DNA of 64,000 nucleotides from Tritrichomonas musculus (lineage: Eukaryota; Parabasalia; Tritrichomonadida; Tritrichomonadidae): assembly GCA_039105265.1 (NCBI GenBank), contig JAPFFF010000004.1:3844001-3908000 (forward strand), in the 5' to 3' direction. The notes below the pieces were generated by a model. The model had not been told where the DNA came from, did no database searches, and saw only the letters and a program-made list of their open reading frames with translations. Below, piece by piece: positions 50,245 to 58,975 of this stretch (position 1 is its first letter; each line of letters opens with the position of its first letter). The position numbers were made by a program, and so were the translations under genes.

Positions 50245-51522
50245 ATGAGTATCCATTGGATACTTTTTGAATGCAAACTCGTTTGGATACAAAAGCCTAG
50301 GTTTCTTTTCAAATTTTGTGTTTGGAAAATGAATTTATTTTGTTCAATTAAGCATTTTTCGATTTTAAAATTTGAAATTTAAGGGACCACTATCATATTT
50401 TTTTGTAAACATTTCAATATTGAGAAAACTCATAGAAAAGAAAATTCAATAGTTGTTATCTCGGAAAAAGTTTAAAACTTTAAAATTTCACCATTCCGAT
50501 CATTTTTGTAAAATTTTTACTCCTTTCAACTTTTAAATTTTTATTGAAAAAAGGGAATAGGCTTAAAAGAAGAATAGAAATAAATGATATGTAATTTATA
50601 TAATTTATATATACCAAAATATAGCAAAAATACTCAAGAAATAATTTTTTTTAAGTCAATTAATTTTGTGATAACTCATAGAATTTTTAACATAGAATTT
50701 GATAGTGCCTTTTTCGATATATTTTTCAAATTTTGAATAAAAGAACTTTAAGGGCGTACGTCCAATTCAATGCTCAGAATTCAATGAGTTTTTTCAAATA
50801 TTTTTGATCAAAAGTCGAAAAATCAATTATATTTTTGAGGAAATAAAATGCTTATTATTCATAGATTGATTATATATTAAAAAAAATATTTTAATGCATT
50901 TTTTTTTTTCTTTTTTAATTCAAAATTATATTTTGTAAAATGTTATAGGTCAAAAAAACAATTATTTTTTGATCGTTTAGGACAAATATCATCATTTTTG
51001 ACCTAAACTTTTTCATAATTTGGAAGTATTGAAAGATGTATTCTATGAGTTTATTCAATATTGACAATTTTACAACATTTTTGGGACGTACGCCCTTAAC
51101 ATAAAGAAAATTATTTTTTAGTACCCCACTCATGGTATTTAGTATATTTAAAGCAAGATTAGTATATAAAAAATTTTACTTTACATAAATTTATAGAATC
51201 ATTTTTTTTTAAGTAAGATATATGACGTGTTTTATCCAAAAAAAAATAATGGCGTAAAAGCCTATATCAATTCAATAATTACAAACAACTATATACGATT
51301 TATTTTTGAAAATTTGTCATCGTTAATTGATGCTATTCAACAAAAGTTATTGATTAACTCTCATAATTCAATATCCCCATTAAAATTTGCGTGCAGGTTA
51401 ATCATTTCTATAGAAATGATCATAATCATTTATAAGAAAATACAATCTGTAATTTTATTCAATTATTTATATTAGCAAATAGAATATTTTCTATTTAATT
51501 GAAAATTCGATTAATTTAAATT
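50245..51522. other. AT-rich spacer before the DH-PH-Kelch gene
   Basis: Begins with the right half of the interrupted GTATCC MITE (to about 50,290). GGGCGTACGTCC at 50,752 and GGGACGTACGCCC at 51,083 are inverted, about 340 bp apart, together with nearby matching words (GAGTTTTTTCAAATATTTTT against inverse words near 51,050), suggesting another foldback element at about 50,750-51,100. No gene. Confidence 0.45.
50748..51100. mobile_element. Probable ~350-bp foldback element with GGGCGTACGTCC ends
   Basis: TTAAGGGCGTACGTCC near 50,748 is mirrored by GGACGTACGCCCTTAA near 51,085, giving about 16-bp perfect inverted ends with TTAA at the outer edge of each, like the TTAA-flanked MITE at 44814. 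The interior is AT-rich and partly self-complementary. Confidence 0.65.
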
Positions 51523-51527
51523 TCACA
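51523..51527 (+). promoter_or_regulatory. Initiator motif TCACA
   Basis: Matches the trichomonad initiator TCA(+1)Y(T/A); its +1 A is 8 bp before ATG 51533, the normal leader length. Confidence 0.6.
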
Positions 51528-51532
51528 ATTTA

Positions 51533-54500
51533 ATGAGTAAAAACTCTTTTGTTTGCTTTGTAACGAAAGAACAGCCTACCATCAATGAGCCATCAGACTC
51601 CTTAATCGATCTGAAAACAAGTGAAATTTTATCAAAAATGCAAAATGAATCAAAATACTTATATATCCACACACCTCTTTATGTAAAGCCCCTTCAAATG
51701 GATTCATACCCTCTCAAAGATTTCAATGATCTTGTCGTTTCTAAGAAATTTATAAAGTTTGAGAAGCCTGATTATTATTTATCTTTTGAACCAACAATCA
51801 ATTTTATTGACATACTTGTAACTCCAAAAGTTAAACAAAGTTTTGAAATACCTCCATATTATGTCAGATTTGAATTAGAGGCGCTTTCCAAAATGACTGC
51901 AGGAGAAGTTAGGGACACAATTCAGCAGCAGTTCGGTTTTGAAGTAAATTCTTCAAAAATTTATTTTATGAATTTAGATGAGAACGAATACAAAATAAAA
52001 AGTAATGAAGAAAATCTGAACAGAACAGAAAGTGTAGATAGCATTGATATTCTCGTCGAGAAAGAGCAAATTCCTGATGATGGTTCTGCCCAAAGTATTA
52101 TTGATACTGCTCAATCCAAAAACCTTTATGTTTTTTTCGATCTAACCGAAGGAACAATATCAAAAATTAAAAAAAGAATTAACATCATTGCAGAAATAAT
52201 TTCAACAGAAAAAACATACATAAATGATTTAAGAGTTATCAATGAGAACTGGCAACCAGGCTTACAAAAATTTATATCATCTGATGATTCTCAACTTGTT
52301 TTTAAAGATATAGCTGTAATTAAGACATGCCATCAGTCATTTCTTTCTGACCTAGAAGCTGAAGGATCAAAGTATGGTTCAAAAGTAGCAAGTACTTTTA
52401 TTGATTTTTCAAACTTTTTCAAAGTCTCGCAGCAATATATTTCAAATTACAATGAAATATCCGAAATACTGAAAAAGTATGAAAAAAATAAGAAAATGAA
52501 AGAAAAGATGGCTGAAATTGCGAATAGTCTTGATGGGCGCGATCTCTATTCTTACCTTATTACACCTGTTCAAAGAATGCCAAGATATTTACTATTTCTT
52601 CGCGATTTACTCAAAGTTACTGTACAATCACATCCAGACGCAGAATTACTTCCAACTGCTCTTCAAAGTATTGATGAAGTCACTAAAAGAATCGATAAAT
52701 CCACCGAAACATCTAAAAATCAGCAGAAATTAATGAAGCTCCAGAAAATGATAACCAACTTTACGTTTCTTGATAAGCAAAGAAATTTAATATTAAATAC
52801 AAAAGTTTCAATAATTAATGGAAATACTATCAAAAAAGGTGAAATTTTGATATTTGATGATTTAATAGTTGTAATTAAAACTGGTAAAACGTGCAAAGCA
52901 ATATTTGATTCTCCAATTCAACGTTTTCATTTTCAGAGTCAACGACCAGACAATCTTTCAATCACAATTGATTCAACAAGCAAAAAATATCTTAATCCAG
53001 GATCTTATACTCTTCGAAAATCAAAGCAAAAAGGTAATGAACTATTATTCCAAATTAAATTTAGCAATAACGAAGAAATGCAAAAGTTCTTTGAAGAGAT
53101 TGAAAAACTTCAGGAGATGGAAATGTTTAAGTTTGAAAAAATGAGTAATCGTTATATCTTCAAATGGAATTCAACAACTCTTCAGCGTCATCTTCCATAT
53201 CTTTCATCACCATTTATATCTGGATTTGAAGGATCATTACTTATTATATCTAGTAATGAAGATAATCCAAATTCATCATCTCCATCTACTCCAGAAATAT
53301 ACAGAATTGCTCTATCAAATGGTACAATCTTTAAAGTTGATGTTAAATTCCCAGCTCTTAAACTTCCAATGTCAATGGCCACCTACAAAAAGTGTCTTTA
53401 CTTTATTAATGATGATAAACTCTATAAATATGATCCAAAGAAAAATAAACTTACTACTATTCAAGCATCCTTTACTCCTCGAGTTGGTCATTCATCAGTT
53501 TTTTGTGGTGACAATTTAATGATTTTTGGAGGAAGATCTACATTAACTAATCAGCCTTTAAATGACTTAATTGTTTATAATACCAAACGTGATATGCTAA
53601 TGGTTGTAAACCCGAATGAATCAGCTCCACAGCCAAGGTGGCGTCACTGTTCATTTTCTCACAAAGATAAACTCTATATTTTTGGTGGAGAAACAGCAGA
53701 TGGATCTATTAAAAATGATTTATACTCTTATGAACTCGAATCTGCAACATGGACTAAAATACAAACAACAGGAGACAAATTTATACCAAGAAAAGATGGA
53801 AAAGCTGTTATATCGGATCATTATATAATTCTCATCGGAGGTGAAAATGCCAAAAATAAGAAAGATGAAGCTACAGAAACAGAAGATGATACAAACAAAC
53901 CACAGATCTTTAATTTAAAGAAGAAAACTGTCCAAACCGTCGAAAATTTCGGAAATGTGCCAAATTCACTCACTTGTTTTGACGCCGTTTTTTCACCAAA
54001 TAACGGCTTTTCTTTATGTATTATTACACCAAATAATTTATATAATATATCAACTCCTGCCATTCTACAAAAATCATCATCATCGAAGCATTTCGACGAA
54101 AGCGAAGAAACGAAACGAAGAGCAAGTCAAGAAAACCTCCCATTCTTCCCTTTCACATCCTCATCATCTAAAAAGAACCACAAAAGAAGTAAGAGTCCTC
54201 ATGGCTTCAGTAAGAAAGGAATGAAATCGGATATAAATAGTCTTTCTTTTGAGCAATTTAAACTAGATAAGGATACAGAGCTTGATATTCACGAGAAGCC
54301 GCTAAACGATCAAGAACTTCTTCTTCAAGATTCAGAAGGAAGTAGGTTTTCAACCAACGTTTCTGATGAAGATAACGAAAATGAAATTGATGATCTAGCC
54401 AAATTTAAGCATAGCCATAGAAAGAGAGGTAAAACTCATATGCCAAATATCCCGAGACCAAAAACTTCTCCACAGAGCTCGATGGAAAGATTTATTGAAG

Positions 54501-55414
54501 TAACTACCCAATATGATGAAGAAAGTTCAAGTGAGATTCGTAATAAAGCTTCGTTGTCTATATGTAATGCGTTTCCTGAATCTTTGCAAAAAGAATTGAC
54601 AAGTGAGAAAGAGGAAGAAAATGATACTAAAGAAATTAAAAAACAAATGAATCTTTCATTTTGTTACGAGAACCAAGAAGAAGAAACTGACCAAAAAGAA
54701 AACAAAATTAATTCTCCTAAGAAAATTGAGAAGGTTATGAATTTGTCACTTATCAATGAAAATAAAGACAATGACACTCAAACAGAAAATGTCACAAGTG
54801 ACAAAGAAAATAAAACAATTCAAGTTGAAAACATATTGATTCCTAATAAAATTGAAAAAGTTACCAATTTCTCAGTTCTCAACGAAAATAAGAATATTGA
54901 TATAGTTAAAGAAAGAAGCATCGATCTTTATGAAAAATCACCAGATATAGTTGAAAAGGAAATGACAATTTCATTTAGTTATGAAAATAAAGATTATAGT
55001 AATCAAGAAATTGAAGAAGAGGAAGAAGATAAAGGTAGTTATGAAAACAAAACAATTCAAGTTGAATCTTCATCTTCTCCAAAGAAAATTGAAAAAGTAA
55101 TGAACATTTCATTATTCTATGAAAACCAAAATCAAAACGATGATACTACTGATTCTAATACTACTAACACTAGTGATAAAAACGATAATGATAATAATGT
55201 TATCGAGCCTGAAAAACAGAATATTGGTGAATTTGCATATAGTAAAAGAAATATAGAAGATCTGAGCTTAAATGAAAATTTGGTTTTCGAAGTTGAAGAG
55301 GAAGACGTGCAGGAATCTACTAAACTTCCTGTTGTTGCCATTGCAGCAACTGCTGCAATATCTGTATTGCTCACTGCTGGAGCGTTCTTTGTTTTTAAAC
55401 GTATGAGAAAATAA
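51533..55414 (+). CDS. RhoGEF (DH-PH) with Kelch repeats and C-terminal membrane anchor
   Basis: 1,293 residues. About 100-175: a ubiquitin/RBD-like fold (YYVRFELEALSKMTAGEVRD). 213-405: DH domain with IIAEIISTEKTYINDL (CR1) and LITPVQRMPRYLLFLRDLLK (CR3), the Rho-family exchange site. 410-540: PH domain (GEILIFDDLIVVIK). 560-850: Kelch beta-propeller blades (PRVGHSSVFCGDNLMIFGG, PRWRHCSFSHKDKLYIFGG). Then a Ser/Lys-rich linker and five to six repeats of KIEKVMN(L/I)S(L/F).(Y/N)EN. Residues 1264-1286 are one TM helix followed by KRMRK, a tail anchor. Likely a membrane-bound activator of Rac/Rho GTPases controlling actin. The stop runs into TAAA. The initiator TCACA lies 8 bp upstream. Confidence 0.9.
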   Translation: MSKNSFVCFVTKEQPTINEPSDSLIDLKTSEILSKMQNESKYLYIHTPLYVKPLQMDSYPLKDFNDLVVSKKFIKFEKPDYYLSFEPTINFIDILVTPKVKQSFEIPPYYVRFELEALSKMTAGEVRDTIQQQFGFEVNSSKIYFMNLDENEYKIKSNEENLNRTESVDSIDILVEKEQIPDDGSAQSIIDTAQSKNLYVFFDLTEGTISKIKKRINIIAEIISTEKTYINDLRVINENWQPGLQKFISSDDSQLVFKDIAVIKTCHQSFLSDLEAEGSKYGSKVASTFIDFSNFFKVSQQYISNYNEISEILKKYEKNKKMKEKMAEIANSLDGRDLYSYLITPVQRMPRYLLFLRDLLKVTVQSHPDAELLPTALQSIDEVTKRIDKSTETSKNQQKLMKLQKMITNFTFLDKQRNLILNTKVSIINGNTIKKGEILIFDDLIVVIKTGKTCKAIFDSPIQRFHFQSQRPDNLSITIDSTSKKYLNPGSYTLRKSKQKGNELLFQIKFSNNEEMQKFFEEIEKLQEMEMFKFEKMSNRYIFKWNSTTLQRHLPYLSSPFISGFEGSLLIISSNEDNPNSSSPSTPEIYRIALSNGTIFKVDVKFPALKLPMSMATYKKCLYFINDDKLYKYDPKKNKLTTIQASFTPRVGHSSVFCGDNLMIFGGRSTLTNQPLNDLIVYNTKRDMLMVVNPNESAPQPRWRHCSFSHKDKLYIFGGETADGSIKNDLYSYELESATWTKIQTTGDKFIPRKDGKAVISDHYIILIGGENAKNKKDEATETEDDTNKPQIFNLKKKTVQTVENFGNVPNSLTCFDAVFSPNNGFSLCIITPNNLYNISTPAILQKSSSSKHFDESEETKRRASQENLPFFPFTSSSSKKNHKRSKSPHGFSKKGMKSDINSLSFEQFKLDKDTELDIHEKPLNDQELLLQDSEGSRFSTNVSDEDNENEIDDLAKFKHSHRKRGKTHMPNIPRPKTSPQSSMERFIEVTTQYDEESSSEIRNKASLSICNAFPESLQKELTSEKEEENDTKEIKKQMNLSFCYENQEEETDQKENKINSPKKIEKVMNLSLINENKDNDTQTENVTSDKENKTIQVENILIPNKIEKVTNFSVLNENKNIDIVKERSIDLYEKSPDIVEKEMTISFSYENKDYSNQEIEEEEEDKGSYENKTIQVESSSSPKKIEKVMNISLFYENQNQNDDTTDSNTTNTSDKNDNDNNVIEPEKQNIGEFAYSKRNIEDLSLNENLVFEVEEEDVQESTKLPVVAIAATAAISVLLTAGAFFVFKRMRK

Positions 55415-55899
55415 AATAATGCATAAAATTAGATTTCGAAAATCAGAAAACCTTAATGATCTAAATAAGGTTTAGATTTTTTTAATATTGAAATACATTT
55501 TGGATTATGTTGAATCAACCTTTTTAATAGAAAAAGCATTTGATTTTCTTTTTCTATTTTATAAAATTTCTTTTTTTCATTTCTTCTCCTCTTCTTTTTT
55601 AAATAAAAATCACGAACTCAGCATATTGTTTTTTATGAATGAATTAAATTTTGGCTTATATTTGTTGTTTATATGTGATACAATTCTTTATTATTATTAT
55701 TATTATTAAGATTGAATTTTGATTTCTGAACAATGCGAATTAAAAAAAAAAAAAAATGCAAGTATAAAAAGCATATAGAAAAATAATCAATGGCTTAAAT
55801 CATTTAAAATAGGTGCTTTCGAAAATCTAGTGGAAAATAATAATATAACATTTGTTATTTAGAGTTCTCTTACTATTCTAAACGTACATATTTTATATT
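55415..55899. other. Spacer between DH-PH-Kelch and dUTPase genes
   Basis: AT-rich; short Phe-rich frames only. A (TTA)n microsatellite at about 55,688-55,708 and an A-run at 55,742-55,756. Confidence 0.45.
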
Positions 55900-56631
55900 A
55901 TGTCAGAGAAGATTGCTGAAGATTTAATTAACGCAATAGCATCAACCATTAAAATTGAATCAACAGATCCTGTTCGTGCATGTGCAACAATCCCTGAATT
56001 TTTATTACCTTTAGTCAAGCCTGAAAATATCAAAATTTTACCAGTAATTGAAGAAAATAAGTTAGTTTGGTATAATAGCGATGCCCTATATATAATAGAA
56101 ACCATTTGGCCTCAAATACAAGAAAAGCAATCTATATCTTTAACATTTGCTCAATCTTATGGCAAGGCATGGTCAGCATTACAAAATTCCTACTCAACGC
56201 TACGTGTTCAGAAAATTCGTATGGATGCAGTCATTCCTAGTAAAGGCCATCCACTTGACACAGGATTTGACGTTACAGCAATCCGTGTTGCAAAAGAAAA
56301 TTTCGGTCCAGGAGTAACACTTTTTGGAACTGGTCTAATTATTCGCCCACCTGATGGTTATTACATCGATATGGTTGCTAGATCATCTACATGTAAGCTT
56401 GGATGGGGAATTGCTAATCATGTCGGAATCATTGATGCCCAATACCGAGGTGAACTATGTATTCCCATGTTTAAACTTACACCTGATGCCAAAGATTTAG
56501 AACTTCCAGCAAGAATTGCTCAAATTATTGTTAGAAGACTTGAGCTAGCTGATGTTGAAGAAGTTGAAAATGTAGGAGAAACAAATCGTGGTGCAGGTGG
56601 TTTTGGATCAACAGGAACTTCTACAAAATAA
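55900..56631 (+). CDS. dut: dUTPase (trimeric type) with N-terminal extension
   Basis: 243 residues. The C-terminal 140 hold the five dUTPase motifs in order: LDTGFDVTAI (1), VARSSTC (2), NHVGIIDAQYRGELCI (3, with the Asp that activates water and the Tyr that selects deoxyuridine), RIAQIIV (4) and RGAGGFGSTG (5, the P-loop-like lid). It converts dUTP to dUMP and pyrophosphate, keeping uracil out of DNA. Residues 1-105 are an extra helical region not usual in the 140-150-residue family; no clear targeting signal. Stop codon followed by A (TAAA). Confidence 0.92.
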   Translation: MSEKIAEDLINAIASTIKIESTDPVRACATIPEFLLPLVKPENIKILPVIEENKLVWYNSDALYIIETIWPQIQEKQSISLTFAQSYGKAWSALQNSYSTLRVQKIRMDAVIPSKGHPLDTGFDVTAIRVAKENFGPGVTLFGTGLIIRPPDGYYIDMVARSSTCKLGWGIANHVGIIDAQYRGELCIPMFKLTPDAKDLELPARIAQIIVRRLELADVEEVENVGETNRGAGGFGSTGTSTK

Positions 56632-57361
56632 ATATAAACCTTTATATAATTAATATCTGGTAGCTTTAATCTATATCTATTAGCATTAGATAGTAAATAA
56701 TAGCATTCTTTTCAATATTCTATTGTCGTTTTTTTGGCAAAACGTATAATGAATTGACATAAGTCATGTTTATAATTGCATTACTTTTGAGGAACTATTT
56801 CAGTCATTCCGATAATTGAATAATTTTTCTGAAGTTTTTGAGAATATTTATTCAATTTAGTAAAAGAATTATTTCTAAAATATTATGATATAGTCTAATA
56901 AATTTCTATTTATTTTATTCTATTTAGCGTTGTATTAAAATATTTTTATTAAAATTTTGATTTTATCTATTATGCTGATAACAATAATGTATTTTTTTTT
57001 TAATTCAGATTTATTGAAAAAATTTTAACGAAATTATTTAATTTAACAATTTTTAAAATAACGTATGTATAAAAACAAGTGAGTCTCTCAATTATCTAGG
57101 TAGTGAAATTGAGAGAATAAAGTATTCAAATATTTTTTACAAAAACTATTTTATCTTATTAAAAAAAAGATATATTTCATTGATTTGAATATATTTATAT
57201 TGTAAAATATAATTATTATTATTTTAAATAAAAAAAAAATCATTTTTTAATTTCAATGATATTTGATTGAAATTAAACATTAATTAGGATTATAATCATG
57301 AAAACAATATATATATATATATAAAAGCAGATATATAATAATAAATAATAGGAAAGATGTT
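56632..57361. other. AT-rich spacer
   Basis: No gene. A hairpin TCTCTCAATT/AATTGAGAGA lies at about 57,084-57,117. The end is a (TA)n tract at about 57,308-57,324. Confidence 0.45.
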
Positions 57362-57610
57362 TTACTCTCTAATTATAATGCCAGGAAGTAGTTCTGTATA
57401 AATTGGTGGAAATTCTTGAAAAACAACACCGCGTTCATGAGTCAAATACTCTTCTATTGTTTTACACTTATATTGAGGAATATAATTAATATCTTCAATA
57501 GGTACTAGGTAAAAATCATTGGAAGTTATTATCTGAGGGTTTATTGAAATTCCTCTATCTTGCGGCCAAATATCATGTTCATTTGTTGGTCTGACAAAAC
57601 TTTTTGGAGA
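57362..57610 (-). pseudogene. Orphan C-terminal coding fragment (82 codons, no start)
   Basis: The minus frame ending at TAA 57362 is open for 82 codons, with normal codon use in otherwise AT-rich noncoding DNA. It reads like real protein: PTNEHDIWPQDRGISINPQ, DFYLVPIEDINYIPQYKC, ERGVVFQEFPPIYTELLPG. There is no ATG in it, and an in-frame stop lies directly upstream (57611-57613). Either the decayed 3' end of a lost gene or the last exon of a spliced gene. I do not recognise the family. Confidence 0.6.
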
Positions 57611-57976
57611 TTATAAGGGGAAATTCCAGTCACAAAAAAAGAAGTCTTGCAATTTGTTTGATTATCAAACAAAAAAAATAAAGTTACACGGCCAACCATC
57701 TAAAATTTCAAACAACACATAGAAAATTTCTATGAGTTCATTCAAAAAAATGCATTGAAATAACTAGGAAGTAATTTCAATACTTTGAGATATTTCAAAA
57801 GATTTTATTTCATTTTGATATAATTTTATTTTTTTTTGAAAGCTTCTCAGAATCCACTTCCATCTTATTGAATCCACTTCCTAGTTTTTTTATTGACGTT
57901 ACAAATACATCATAAAATAGAAAAGATAATTTTTTGACAGAACGCTTTATTAATATATCTATATATATTTAACATT
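57611..57976. other. Spacer upstream of the fragment and downstream of the IP kinase
   Basis: AT-rich. Two near copies of 'GAATCCACTTCC' (57,850 and 57,873) and a related 'ACTAGGAAGT' (57,762). No gene seen. Confidence 0.4.
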
Positions 57977-58957
57977 TTATATCGATTGTAATAAGTTTTG
58001 GAAATTCTCTAAGGCTTCAATAATTCTATCTTCGCATTGAGAAAGTGGCTCATCATATTGAGCAGCAACTTTTTCGATGTTAAAATAGCTTTTTTCAAAA
58101 TCAAGAATTCTTAAGTCAAGCTTGTCTGGGTTTTTATCATCATAAACAACAAGAATGGATGATGAATAAAGTCTCATTCCAAATGTATCGCGAAGAATCA
58201 TCAAAGATTCTTTCAATGTTTTGACTTTCTCAATGAAGAGCGAAATATTATTTCTATATTTGAAAAAGTCTTTGAAAAAGTTCATGAGTTGGTTCATTGA
58301 GCAAGAGTTTCCAAATTTACGTGTAACAAAAGTAATACCATTATTATCGTAATTATAAAGATGATCATTTTCTGTGTTAAAATGAGCATTGTACCACATA
58401 GCAGCTCTTACTCTGAAATTCGTTTGTGCACATGAACCAGCCATCATCTTCTTTGAACGCCTTTGGCCAACTTCTTGTGGATCGCCGAATTTCCAAGTTC
58501 TAATACCAATCTTAAGATCAAGAATGGCTGGCTTTTCATATCCAGCGACTATATCCTTTTGTAACAAGTAAACAGGTGAATTGGACATCTTTGGAATTTT
58601 AACTGAATTTTTATACATTATCTGAAAATCATCACTACCCTTATTTTGGTTATCACATGTAATAAAGCAAGCTCCCAATATTTCAGGGACAAACTCTTTA
58701 GGCAAACACTTATGGAGTTGTTTTTTATACTTTGAATAAAACTTTGATTCACCTTCTCCAAGAATTTTGGCAATGTAACCTTCGCGAAAAGATATTATGG
58801 AATCAGAGTGACCAAAAACTCTATTACGAAGATTCAATCCAGCCCTCTTGTCGCGGTGTAACGTCAAATGTATCATTGGTTTACTCGAGCGATTTATATC
58901 TTTACTCGCATTAATGTTATTGGCGTTATTAGATTCACTGTTTGAATAGGTAAGCAT
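57977..58957 (-). CDS. Inositol polyphosphate kinase (IPK family)
   Basis: 326 residues, ATG at 58957. The family signature PxxxDxKxG is present as PAILDLKIGIRTW (about residues 132-144), with QRRSKKMMAGSCAQ after it. The SSxL element (SSSILVVYDD) and the metal-binding Asp in LDLRILDFEKSYF near the C-terminus complete the IPK fold. These enzymes phosphorylate inositol phosphates (IP6K, IPMK or IP3K); which one cannot be told from sequence alone, though the lack of a calmodulin-binding extension argues against IP3K. A TCACT initiator lies 16 bp before the ATG; stop codon runs into TAAA. Confidence 0.9.
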   Translation of the reverse strand: MLTYSNSESNNANNINASKDINRSSKPMIHLTLHRDKRAGLNLRNRVFGHSDSIISFREGYIAKILGEGESKFYSKYKKQLHKCLPKEFVPEILGACFITCDNQNKGSDDFQIMYKNSVKIPKMSNSPVYLLQKDIVAGYEKPAILDLKIGIRTWKFGDPQEVGQRRSKKMMAGSCAQTNFRVRAAMWYNAHFNTENDHLYNYDNNGITFVTRKFGNSCSMNQLMNFFKDFFKYRNNISLFIEKVKTLKESLMILRDTFGMRLYSSSILVVYDDKNPDKLDLRILDFEKSYFNIEKVAAQYDEPLSQCEDRIIEALENFQNLLQSI

Positions 58958-58970
58958 TTACAAAATTAAA

Positions 58971-58975
58971 AGTGA
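58971..58975 (-). promoter_or_regulatory. Initiator motif TCACT
   Basis: Minus-strand TCACT matches TCA(+1)Y(T/A); +1 A at 58973, 16 bp before ATG 58957. Confidence 0.55.
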
